64,000 nucleotides of DNA from Microbotryum silenes-acaulis (lineage: Eukaryota > Basidiomycota > Microbotryomycetes > Microbotryales > Microbotryaceae). The notes under the pieces were generated by a model. The model did not search any database. It was not told the DNA's origin and was given only the letters and a program-made list of their open reading frames with translations. Positions 45,403-55,949 of the stretch are shown here, in pieces. Location of the stretch: contig QPFY01000008.1 in the NCBI GenBank assembly GCA_003665825.1, forward strand, positions 868,001 through 932,000. Reading direction: 5' to 3'. How positions within the stretch are numbered: the first letter of the stretch is position 1; each line of letters starts with the position of its first letter. The translations under genes and the position numbers were made by a program.

Positions 45403-46521
45403 CTCGCCAGAACAACTGCCGCGAGGCGGATCTATTCGCTGAATGTCGTAGCCGCGATCTCTCGCTATGTCAATACCTGTCGTGGTACTTCAGCCCATCC
45501 ACACGATTTGAAGGCGTTCAAACACACCGAGCAAAGCTGTTCAACAGCAACTGGTCCAGCCTCAAACGTGTACCTGATCTCATTCTACGACTTGCACGCG
45601 AAGATGGCGCAGAGTCAAGAAGCCGAATCAATGACTGGATCGCCGAGCAGGTGGGCAACACTTCGTACTTCTCGGATTGATTCTCCGGCCTCAATAAAGC
45701 TGCTGAATACTTGCCTTATCCGCGTGCAGGCCGACTCAATCATCATTAAAGAGACGAAGCGAACCAAGTCCGCCTTCGTCGCTAGCCATGACTTGGCTCC
45801 CGAACTCCTCGCATCCGATCACAGACGCACGGCTCGATACAATCGCCGAAAACAACCCTTTTATCAGCGGACGGATTCGTATCTTGCTATCACAATGCGG
45901 AGACTTACACCCGGCCGAGCGAATCAATTACGACAAGGACCCAACAGCTTCCACTGATGTCGAGATGGAATAAGCCACCCCGGAGAATGGTTCCGACCCA
46001 GAGCAAGAACAAGAGCCTGGTCACAAAAAAAGGCGTATCGAGTTTGTGAGTGTTTCTGAGCATAGCTCGGCTGGCTATCGCAGCGAGCTGACACCAAAAA
46101 TCAACACGCTGGCCGCAGCTTTACCGCAGTGTCATGGGTCAGCTCGCATTCGCTTGCAACCGAAGGACGAAGGAACAACGTCACGCAGCATCGCAACGGT
46201 CTCATGGCTCTCGCATGTGGAGCGAACGACCGATTGACATCGTTTCTGTGCGATTGCGGCTTGACGACATCTCGCTGGGCGACTCTTCAAGCAGCTGCGA
46301 GCTTGACGAAGGCGAATTCGACGAAACTGATGGAGATTGGCTCGAACAAGTACTTCCATGTGACCGTTGACAACATTGACGTCACGCATCACGTCAAATA
46401 TCAGCAGTTGGATCGACGAACCGAGCTGCTTCATGATGAAACTTTTGGTTACGCCCACATTTAGAACGGAGATATTGCCGGCGCTTACAACCTTCGAGCC
46501 TACTCTGCACATCAAGCGTCT
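45403..46521 (+). pseudogene. Degenerate coding DNA, unassigned
   Basis: Plus-strand pieces keep protein-like composition over several frames. Examples are RVPDLILRLAREDGAESRSRINDWIAEQVG (about 45570-45650), DSIIIKETKRTKSAFVAS (45730) and LDTIAENNPFISGRIRILLSQCGDLHP (45830-45910). They are interrupted by stops and shifts. I cannot place them in a family. They may be the C-terminal half of a transposase belonging to the surrounding 6.7-kb element. Confidence 0.4.
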
Positions 46522-47310
46522 TTACCGCGAGTCAAATTCCAGCATCTCCTCCCAACTCCCCAATCCGACTCGTCTTCTACAACCGGGATCAAAGCTCAGA
46601 TGTATCGAGCGCTTGCTCGACTGGTCCCTCATCTTGGCCTCAGTCTTCGCGATTCTTGATGCACACCACCCCCTGTCCTCGTCATAGACGAGCAACTTGA
46701 CGCGCTCTCGAAAGGACTCTTTAGAGATCAATTTTGCCCAATCTGCATTGTTGATATGCATTTCAGGAGACTTGACACGCAGCAAACAGGAAGGAAAATC
46801 AAGACATGTGCACTTCACTCAAACGGGAGGTCAACCGGCATATACGATCAGAATGAAGGAGATCGTGTGATTGGGGTCGTCCAACTGCCTGTACAGCTCG
46901 CCGTCTCTCCAGGTCTCCTCAGATACCACAACCGCTTTCTTTCCCTTTCGATTGAGATTGACAGCCTGAAAGAAGCATGTGACTGCGGAAATCAGCACGG
47001 ATGTCGGTCCAGCAAGCCCAGTCGGCAGAAAAACTCACCTGATGATTGCTCAGTGCATTCAGTGGTGACGGCCCGGCGTCCATAAATGAGATACATTGCT
47101 TCGAAAATAACACTTTTGCCCGAACCTGTTGGCGCTGTGACGAACACAGCGTCATATCGATCCCGGTTCCCAATTTGCTCGAGTTTGAAAAGTACAGCAA
47201 TGGCCTCGATCTGCACAGGCCGGGGGGTAGGTCCTCGTCAAGACTTTCGCCCAAAATAACTTTGACCTTCTTGCGTAATTCGCTGGAATCTCGTCGGTCC
47301 TCGTGAGTCA
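46522..47310 (-). pseudogene. RecQ-like helicase remnant
   Basis: The minus strand shows RPVQIEAIAVLFKLEQIGNR followed by the Walker A region AVFVTAPTGSGKSVIFEAMYLI. After an intron-like gap come AVNLNRKGKKAVVVSEETWRD and then SPEMHINNADWAKLISKESF and RERVKLLVYDED, where the DEAH/DEAD box would be. The order of Q-motif, Walker A, SPEM, then VxDE is that of RecQ/DEAH superfamily-2 helicases. One frame shift falls in a six-C run near 47228, and the box II residues read DEDR. Everything after box II is missing. RecQ helicases are common in fungal subtelomeric repeats and some transposons. Confidence 0.65.
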
Positions 47311-47624
47311 AGCGTGGCCTCCAGTGACCGAGAACGGGTCGGCCGGCAGGAAGGCAGGAAGGTCGGTTGTCGGATTGGTTGAATGATTCGGTGCTGGGGT
47401 CGTAGGACTAGCCCTTGAAGTTGATCGCAAGGGAGACGCCTTGAACTCAATTGATGGATGTCGACGGGCCGATCCCCTAACCGGCCTGGGTGTTTGTACC
47501 GACATGGCTCATCATGAGGGGAGGTGCGATGTTGAGTGGAGGAGAGAGGATCATGCGTGAGGCGCGGCCGGGCTTAAGTGACGCGGCCTGGATCTATGCA
47601 GCCTTCGTTTTGTTTTTGTTTTTG
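47311..47624. other. Spacer inside the nested element
   Basis: No gene seen. A T-rich stretch with GTTTTTG repeats (47606-47624) leads into the second 95-bp repeat, mirroring the T-run before the first. Confidence 0.35.
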
Positions 47625-47719
47625 TATCAAGCCTGATTAGATTTCACATATTCGATTATCTACGCAAAATCAATGTTTCTTGAAAAGGGGGGTTGGACTT
47701 ATGTAGAGTCAAAGCCACT
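47625..47719. repeat. 95-bp direct repeat, right copy
   Basis: Same orientation and length as 41582-41676, with three substitutions (one in TTCGATTATC, two near the end). Confidence 0.93.
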
Positions 47720-48215
47720 GGTTGACGCGGACTGGACTACGACTGGTCCGTGCGCCAACCTGCGTCTCGTTCGGAATCAGTTGATTCAAGCTGTTGTAGC
47801 GAGATGATCAAGCGTTCCTAGACTTCAAGTTTCGGAGAAGCCTCATCAATAATGATCAAGTGAAGACGTATCCATCCAGTTTTCAGATAGCATCAATATA
47901 TGCCATGCTACAGCAAGGGCGCACTTTTTAGGGCCAAAATTGCGGAGGGCAACTCAGCCAAGCGCGCAGATAACTCACAAGCCCCTCCCAAAGGGAAGGG
48001 CGTCGAGCTTTAGTTAGGCTGGGCTGTTCGTTCCAAATCGACTAGCTTTTGACTTCGCTAACGACCAGATGGGGTTTCAGAGAAAAGTTTAGATAAAGGA
48101 CGATAACAGCAGAAGATGTAAAATGCAGGATGCGGGGTGGAAGACGAGAAATGGTAAAGTTGACTGAAAAATGATGAGGCACAGCGAAGTTGGTTCTACA
48201 CAAGGGACGCCTATT

Positions 48216-50094
48216 CTATTCAAAGAGGGACTGGGTTAAACCGCCATTCAAAGGGAGAACCTCGGGCTTGAAAGTGGGGTAGTCCTTGAGGGTCTCCAGC
48301 TTCGACCCGCGGTGCGCAGGATCACCTTTAATGGCCACCGTAGCACGAGCGGAGGAGCCCATATCACCAGTCTTGCCAGCCACACCATCGCCGCCGTATC
48401 TCTTTATGTCTTCAATGATTTGAGAATACTTCTTGAGCGCCTCAACTTCATAGCCACCTTCGATGCAGCCGACACGCAATCGGGCAAGTACGTTGCCAGC
48501 GCCATTGCTGTGGTCGTAGTACCCGCCGTAGAACGCGGTAGTGGCGTCGCGACCAAGACGGCTTTTGATCAGGCCTCGTCCACCGGGATGCTCATCCATG
48601 AACAGCGAAACGTCATGAATGAAGCCGCCAATGACGAGCAAATCGCGCGATTTGGCCTCTTCCTGGAATGATTCCCACGTAAGAACGGGAAGATCGTTGG
48701 AGCTCTTGGGCCAAGGGAGATTCGACGCGGAGGCAGCAAGTTTCTTCAGCTTCATGTTGAATTGACCCCGCGCGAGTTCGGAATCGGGGAACGTTTGAAG
48801 ATTCGACGCCAGACCAAGCTTGTACATCGTGAAGATAAACCATTTAGTCGGATCGTACTGGTACCATTTGATGGCATTGCGGAAGTCCGAGGGGAACTCG
48901 TGGTGGAAGTTATGGTATCCCTCGCCGACGGTGACGAGCGCGGTGAGGAAGTGGTCCTTGGGCGTGTGCTTGTCATCAAAAGGGGTTTCGCCAAGCCAAT
49001 GCGCCAAGGAGTTGACGCAGAAGGTCGAGTGATGGACGAAGGTAAGTCGAGCCGCACCCGCAAAGAAGTAGCCTCCGCGCCAGTCTCCCCAACCCAGTCC
49101 GGCCACCACAGTGGGGAAGACAAAGCCCATGCCGACAATGAGGGGGAGGTAAAACCGATGCTGCCACTTGACGACTTCGTTCGACGACAAATCAGAAACG
49201 TCGGCAGTTCCCGGTGCACGGCGAGGCTTGAGGACCATCCAAAGCAAGTGGGCGTGAAGGAAGCCCTTCTGCGCGGAGTACGGGTCCAGGTCGGTGTCGG
49301 TGTAGCGATGATGCGCGCGGTGGCCACGTGCCCACCATTTGATTGAACCTTCGACAGCACCCGAGCCACCGAGCGCCAAAAAGTACTGCAGCGGCCTCGA
49401 GGCAGTGTAAGATCGGTGCGCCCAGAGTCGATGATAGCCCGCGGTAATGCCTTAGGTAAACGCCAACATCCAAGCGTAAGCGGGAAAGCTGATTTTAGGC
49501 CCGAAGCTTTCGGGAAGACGTCTCAGAATCGCGAGGAAGATAGAACTTACCAAGGCCGGTGAAGAAGTAGTAAACAACAGACCATACCATCGTTTGCCAC
49601 TTAATCTCCGTCGTAAAGGCACCGTAGACGGCCAAGAGCGGCACTAGTGTTAACGCGAGAGTCGAAACGACTTGGATGTTCTGTGGCAAAGTCTTGAGCG
49701 TGATGGGCGGCAGAGGTCGTTCCTTGGCGAGAACCTTGCGGACATAGTTGTCCTCAGCGTACCCGTCGTCGACGGCAGTCGTTTCGCCGTCGCTGTCGGT
49801 ACCATGGTCCGAGTCTGAGTCGGAAGCTTCACCCTTATCTGCGTGGATGGAAGCAGCGGTGCGGACAGGCAGGTAGGCGTCAGAAACGCAAATTTCGCGG
49901 GAACACGTTCGAAGAGAGCGAGCACAACTATTGACAGCAGCTGCATGTGGTGAGTGAGAAGGCACGGCAAGCTTACCTGGGTGGCGCATGCGAAGCGGGG
50001 CTGTCGAGCGCGCGGTGGTCGAAGCACTAACCTGACCGTCGCCATGGGGCAGCGAGGCGGCAAGCTTGTGACTAGCAGAGGCCGTGACGGACAT
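48216..50094 (-). CDS. OLE1: Delta-9 acyl-CoA desaturase with fused cytochrome b5
   Basis: This ER enzyme inserts the first double bond into palmitoyl- and stearoyl-CoA. The start at 50094 gives MSVTASASHKLAASLP. The N-terminal part is long and acidic (ASDSDSDHGTDSDGETTAVDDG). Membrane helices include VVSTLALTLVPLLAVYGAF. After an intron (about 49550-49450) the first histidine box is GYHRLWAHRSY. The second is RGHRAHHRYTDTDLDPY, and the third GEGYHNFHHEFPSDF. The C-terminal cytochrome b5 domain shows VIGGFIHDVSLFMDEHPGGRGLI, with both haem histidines, then a tail ending GGLTQSLFE. A further intron probably lies near the N-terminus (GTAAGC at about 49977). The fused b5 domain is typical of fungal OLE1. 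It looks functional. Confidence 0.94.
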
Positions 50095-52086
50095 GGTCGC
50101 AAGCGTCGAACTGACTGGGCAGATGGAACGAGGAATCCAAGGATTCGTAATTCGTGTAGTTGCGAGAAGGTCTGCGAGGCAAAAACTTGCGCAGTGGCGG
50201 CGGGTCGGCGCGAACCGAGTTGGGGACAGGGAAAAGTGAAAGGGTCACTCGGGTGATGAGGCGAGTAATGAGGTGATGAGACGAGCGCGAAGGGTGAATG
50301 CAATACTTAGTACTCGAGAGTGTGCAAACGCCACAAACAGTGATGAATGGCAGGGGAGGAAGGGAGAAAGATTGAAGGGGCATGTTCGCCGAAGACGTGG
50401 TCGATTGATTGTCCAACCGTCGGGCTACGCAGTCACCGACGGCCGTGGTTCTAGCGGGGAAAGGCCGGGGCTGCGATTGCAGTTGGGGACAGCCGCTCTG
50501 GCGACGCCACTTGCCGCCACCCGTCGCCGCTCCGCTCCGGCGCCGCGGGCACAAGTCGGCCGCGGGCAACAGTCGGCGAGGCGCGCCCGTGATGCCTGCC
50601 GCAAAACCGCTTACTAATTAATAGGCAAATGGGTCTACAAAGTGGGGGGCTGCTTTTCCGACTCCGAACTCGGATCTCCGCAAATTGTTACGGCAATTGG
50701 CAATGAAAGTAATGACGCAAGTGCCCACATCTACAATGTCGTCTTTGGCCCTTTACTCTGGCTTGAATTCCTACTTAAAATTCCCGGAGCGCGGTGAAAT
50801 CAAGTCCGAGAAAGCCTGAGAGTGGGCGCGGGCAGTCGGCAGAGTAGGCAGCCCGAGTGCCGAGCCGAAGCACGATACGTGCCTCAAGTCTCTAATCCAT
50901 CTCAAGTTTAAACCAGCTTTATTGATCCATCAGTGGTTCGATCACCGTGTGTAAGCTCTCCGAGATTGCTGTCTACATTTCACTACCATTGCAGGAGCCA
51001 GCAAGGAAAACAGGAGCTCCGAGGGCATGAGTGGTGATTATGACCCTGGAAGCTGTTGGCAACGTTGGCAGCTCACCCCAACGAGTGGCCTCTGTAACTC
51101 AGACGCGGCAGCTTTTATCATTGGCTCATTGATATGTGCACAAGTCATGAATCCTGCAAAATCAGACAGGACATGGCCAACTCCAGCAATAGCAAGGTAG
51201 CCTGATAACATCATGCATGGTCGAAGACACCGGTGCGACCCAGCCGCTTCATCATACGTATAAAAAGGTCTTCGAACGGTAAGCGTTTAGGGGCGTGAGG
51301 TTGCCAGGCTTACCGAAACCCGGCGACAGCGCAGAGAACCCGACCGATCGCATTATCGCCTCACTTATGTTCATGGTGAGTAGTGATGACATTCGCAATG
51401 ACAGCTGAATGTGACAAAGCTGACTGATGCCTGCCGACTTGAAGCGGCCTTCGGCGTTGTCAAACCGCCGGACGCCAAAGGACGAAACACGTGACTGTTT
51501 TTCCGAATCAAATCGCGGGAACTTCCGAACGCCGACGGTGCGTACCACCTAGCTGCCTATGGGCACACCGGATAGAGGTCACATTCAGGATCAGGTCAAG
51601 GTCAAGGTAGCAGCTGCTTTGGTGATGCCGGTATGTCCGAACTTTGTGTTCCCCCGTTCCGCTGCTGCAGTAGTGCAAGCCACGTTCACTTGAAGCATCA
51701 GCAACTTGTAAGGCTCGGCAGCCAATCAGTAGGTCCAAGCTCAAACCTCGGACCGACGGACCGACTTGCCTGACCTCCCTTTCATTTCCCTGCCTCTGAC
51801 TGACAACCATTGTGCATCCCTTTGTCATCCTTCCCTATTTTCCTAGTTCACCACAAAGAACCACATTGTCTACCTAGCTCCCTTTCACAACGCCAGATTC
51901 CTTAAATAGTGATCCATAGCTCTCTTCTCTCTTTTCCTCTTTTCTCATCCTTTACGGGACCCTCACTCTTGACACACTTGACAATCGACTGGTTTTGGGA
52001 CTGTCCATTCGTCAAGCACCTCGAGAGAACTACCGAGGAACCCGCCTTTACTTACGCCTACCGCTGAGTAATCTGGGCTCCTTACA
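50095..52086. promoter_or_regulatory. OLE1 upstream region and unassigned spacer
   Basis: About 2 kb without a recognisable gene. The first 500 bp should hold the OLE1 promoter and 5' UTR. At 51830-51990 a CT-rich tract (TCTCTTCTCTCTTTTCCTCT) follows CCTTAAATAGTG, which resembles a fungal core promoter reading rightward. No gene follows it before the MITE-like element and Helitron C, so a gene may have been displaced or lost. Confidence 0.4.
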
Positions 52087-52226
52087 CAACTCTGCCACTC
52101 GCGCTTTAGTGCAATTTAGTGCAATTTAGCGCACTTTAGTGCCAAAAGCGCACTTTTTGTGAAATTTGGCTCGTTTTCTATAATCTCCGGTGCGCTAAAT
52201 TGCACTAAGCGCGAGTGGCAAAGTTG
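52087..52226. mobile_element. 140-bp MITE-like foldback
   Basis: The left arm is CAACTCTGCCACTCGCGCTT followed by TAGTGCAATTTAG. The right arm is its inverse, CTAAATTGCACTAAGCGCGA followed by GTGGCAAAGTTG, with one substitution and one single-base indel over about 33 bp. The centre repeats GTGCAATTTAG and GCGCACTTT words. No clear target duplication. Confidence 0.8.
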
Positions 52227-52778
52227 CTGATGAGGCCCTGTTTCAAGAAAACCGCGGGCCGAGTCCAGCGAGAGCCTAATCGGAGCTCGCTCAGCGCTTC
52301 TGCTTCATGATACTGCAGCATGCCGATGCTGCAGTCTCACTACTATCCCTGTACTCTGTAAGATATTGGAAAATGGTACTCTGTTGAGTTGGTTTCTACA
52401 CTTCTTTCTATCTTTCAAGCATTGGGCAGACTGGGTGGACCACTCAGGAATTGCCAACTTGCAATTGTACACGAGAGTGGCCCGGACCGGCGGCAGAGAT
52501 CAAAACGAAGCTAAATCAGGAAGAAACAAAACTCAACACTACGCAGCACGAAGTTCTAGTGATAAGTCCAGTACGGAAGTCGCGACTTGCACACGGGGCA
52601 CTGCAGGGGGCGCCGCCGGACGGAGAATCAGGCTCTAGATCGGCCTCGCGCCGCGGTGCCCAACTGCCCGGATGAAGGTTGTTTCCCCTTATATTTCCAC
52701 TCTATCTACGTGGAGTTCTTATCGTTACGACTTGCTTTTAGCCTAGCGGTCAAGAACGACAGATTGTATTTTATGCAC
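52227..52778. other. Spacer left of Helitron C
   Basis: No gene recognised. The last 57 bp (from 52722) duplicates 33293-33349. Confidence 0.4.
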
Positions 52779-55471
52779 ACCAGTGGGAACCCGTTAAATT
52801 AACGGGGAGATGAGATTCAAATAGCAGGACAATTGAACAGTCTACATGATCTCAGCGCAGAGGTTAAAAAACCCAATACGAAGTAAGCAAAGAAACAAAA
52901 TCCATTCATCCTACATTCATCGCCAAAACAGCCTGCATGTCGCTCGTTGCCGGACTTGGCTTCAAACACTCGTGCCGGCACACTCGTGCCGGCACACTCG
53001 TGCCGGCACACTCGTGCAATGAGATCCGGACGGTTGCATGCTTTGTCGTTCGGCCCCAGTGCAGCCTTGATTTCCGGTGATTTGGGGTCGCACGTTATCG
53101 TGATGAGCAGCGGAGGCTTTCCATGTTTGACAACGCACGCCATCGCATCCTGGTATCGCTGCATGATGTTGCGCGGTCTATTCTTGTACGTCGAGCCCAA
53201 GGTCATCGAGCGTCCATTGTGGTCCGGGGTCAAGCCGTTGATGCCTTGGGCCGTGGTGAGGCGTAGGTTTTCTTGATGCAACTGGATGTAGTTGAGTCGA
53301 TCGGTCTCAACCTGGGAATATCCTTCGATCACGAACGCCGGGAACGGACGTTGAGTGCCATGCGGGCTCGTCGCGTTTGTGCAAGTAGTACGCAAATATT
53401 TGTGAACGCGAGACTCGCCACCTTGACCCCCTTTACTTGACCTTCGTCCTTGGTGTTCAAACATTCAATATCAGTCTGTGCTCGCGCCTTAACAGAATGG
53501 AACACCCGAGAAGGAGCCAAAGACGCTTACGTTAACCATCACCATTCTCTTCGTCCCCTTCCTCCTCGTCTTCACCTTTTTGTTGCGGTCTTTTGGCGAA
53601 GAGTGGCCCAACTTGATTGAACCGCAAAGAGGAATGCTGGGGTGGAAGCCATCTTCCCCCCCGGGGAAGAGCAGTGTGTACCGGAGAGGCATCGCAGACG
53701 GATGGAGTGAGCTATCGATTTGGTACTTGGGCCGACCATCGGGACATCGATCACCGTGCACCTGGAGAATCAGGTCTTGCGGTGGACGATCTCCCGTGAT
53801 GGCGTCGGAATCGCAGATAAGCATCGCCATTTCCGTGCTTGACGTAGGAAGGTTGTGGGTGTGTCGGCCTCGGCCTAGTGGTATGCAGAGGCGCAAGATC
53901 CACTCTTTGGCCGTATCACAACCTGCGTGAGCTTTGGTCAATGCAAACAGCCTCACAAAGCGATTGTTGGTACGCAACTTGGACTCGAGCTTGGTCAACG
54001 TAGATCTTTGTATGCGACTGTATGGGCTGTCGGGTCCAAGTCGAGTCTCGATGGCCTCGGCGGGGTCGAAGAGCCGTGTTTTAACAAAGGCTGAGCGTTG
54101 ATTCACGCTGGGATTCAGGGCGCCGAGTCGACGGTAGAGGCGACCGAACACGCGAAACACGGGGGGTCCTAAAGTGCCCAGTCGTGTCCGGTCGAAGTGA
54201 GCAGCCAGCGAAGTGAAAGACAGCGCGTTGTTGTACGACCGGGCGTTTTCGCGGAATGCGTTAGCTTCTGTGTAGGTGGGTCGCACAGTTCAGCATGTGG
54301 GCCTACTGCAGACGCATGTTGTTGGACGGAGCAACTGACCGCTATCCGAGCCTTCAAGTAGCTGTCGACACTCGAGGTGGGGCAGGGGAGGGGGAGGCAG
54401 CTGAACCTTGCCCTGCGAGCAGCACGTGCTGAAGTGTCCGGTCGACTACATCCTTTCGCACCCCCAGTGTCGAGCCTTGCAATGGGTGCACACGGCCGTC
54501 TGGGGGCCGAGGTCGTCGCGGATCGAAACGTGGGGCTTGAGGGGTTTGAGCGCGATTCGAGCCCGAGGCGGGCGAGGGCGAGCCAAGCGAGTCGAGGCGA
54601 GCACTTCGCCGAAAAGCAGGTATTCGCACACTTCAACTCAGGAAACAGTCGCGTTCAGCGTCGGGTCGGCCATCGCGCTGAGTCGCTGACCACGCTGTCC
54701 GTTCTGCACAGCTGCACGGCGGGCTCGTATATGTGTCGCAATACCAAGATCGGTTGGGCTGTTGTCATGACGCGCAGGGGGCTGATTCTGTTGATCGGAG
54801 CGGGAGTCGGGACGAAGAGGAGGGTCGAGCCGCGGGGCGCCCAGCAGCGGGGGCGCTCGAGCAGCCATGGTACGGCGCTTCCCTCGCGCCCAAGACTCGT
54901 CGAGGTTGCGATGGCCCTCCCTGGCGACCTTGGGAACAGGGCAGACCGGGGTGTAGTGCCGAGGGTTTGGCCTCGAATGAGTGTTACCAAGATTTGATGA
55001 AAGTGACAAGAAAAAGGAAAGGGTTAGAGGGGCGCGGGTTTATGTTGTTGTTGGACATTGAGCCCCTAAAACCGGTGTCGCACTGTCAGCGATACGTCAC
55101 GTGATTGACGGCGCTCATCGCGCAGCGTAAGCCCCGCCCGCGCCCGCGCGTCAACGACAGCGGGACCGCGCCTGACCTCTGTAGAAGAAGTGTCATGCAA
55201 ACCCACGCGCTTCCTATACATTAAATACTGCATATACCGCTCAACAGTTCCGGACCACTTCAAAACTCGAAAAAATTCGTACTCGGGCTGTAGCTCGACT
55301 TTTATGGTCCAGAAAATGCAGAAAGGGTCATACATGACTTCTGGTCGGGACACTGATACCACAGGCAGGTGTGGCAGACTCAACAGTATGCTGATACATT
55401 CACCACAGGCGGCCCTCCGGGCCGCAACACAGTCAAAAACAGCGATTTTAGGTACATGGGTCGCGGATCGA
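52779..55471 (-). mobile_element. Helitron C, young 2.69-kb copy
   Basis: Second copy of the element at 24624-27316 in the same orientation. It shares the CCCGTTAA/TTAACGGG hairpin, CTGG end, 14-bp tandem repeat (52967-53017), Rep N-terminal fragments and the TCGATCC 5' end. The flanking base after CTGG is again T. At the 5' side the two copies differ by two bases (GATCGAC versus GATCGACAC) and by the length of a T-run. It ends about 480 bp from the ATP-citrate lyase start codon. Confidence 0.9.
52817..54636 (-). pseudogene. Truncated Helitron Rep N-terminal region in copy C
   Basis: Identical in translation to the fragment in copy B, including the in-frame 14-codon expansion and the truncation after ARVFEAK. 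The shared truncation shows that both copies descend from one already defective element. Confidence 0.8.
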
Positions 55472-55949
55472 CACTTTTTTTTTACTAGTTAGGGTAAAGG
55501 GTAATAATCAGGCATACCTTACAGAATGCCTTTGTTGCTCGATGACTCGAAGGTGAATTGAGCTCACATCCCCATACCAGCCAAAAGAAAGACCAAGGCA
55601 AATGGTTACGAGAACGAGATCCAGCAGCCAGCTTCGTCATTCGGAGGCTTATAAAGTGAGTAGAAGTAATCCGGCTCCCACGCCAGGGTCCAGGCTGCAG
55701 CTTGCGCGGGCTCGCGCCAGATAGTCGTCGCCAAAGCAATGCCAGAGCCTGCAGGCCATAGCTACCAGCAGCTACCCAAGACAGTCCAAGACTTACCCAG
55801 AGCGCGCCGAGTAGCCAACACCCCATCGATTCAACCTCCCCTCTCTTCTTTTCTGCCCCACCCCTCCGCTCACACTTATCCCTGAACTCCCCTTCCTCCT
55901 TGCCCCTTTACGTATTTCACTCATTGCTTGTCCCGCTCAAACATTCATC
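55472..55949 (+). promoter_or_regulatory. ATP-citrate lyase promoter region
   Basis: A TATAAA-like word (GGCTTATAAAGTGAG, about 55648) and a long pyrimidine tract (55838-55910) precede the ATG at 55950. Helitron C forms the upstream border. Confidence 0.5.

Larger units (their letters stand above)
41304..48026. mobile_element. 6.7-kb nested element with ~100-bp inverted ends
   Basis: The left end (41304-41412: GGGCTGGGCTTAAGCTCGAC, CCTCCCTTTGGG, GAGGGGCTTACGAGTTAT, CGCGCTTGGC, CAGTTGCCCTCCG) is inverted at 47927-48026. I judge roughly four bases in five identical. Inside both ends, a 95-bp segment appears twice in direct orientation (41582-41676 and 47625-47719). Between these lie a LINE, unassigned degenerate coding DNA and a RecQ-like remnant. 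The simplest reading is an old inverted-repeat element, later invaded, with the 95-bp segment duplicated at the insertion. Confidence 0.65.

Noticed and set aside
50273..50621. Arg/Ala-rich plus-strand frames upstream of OLE1
   Set aside because: GC-rich 5' region of OLE1. The frames overlap one another and have no family resemblance.
51252..51828. Two minus-strand frames of about 100 residues
   Set aside because: Unrelated composition, no motif and no splice link between them. Treated as spacer.
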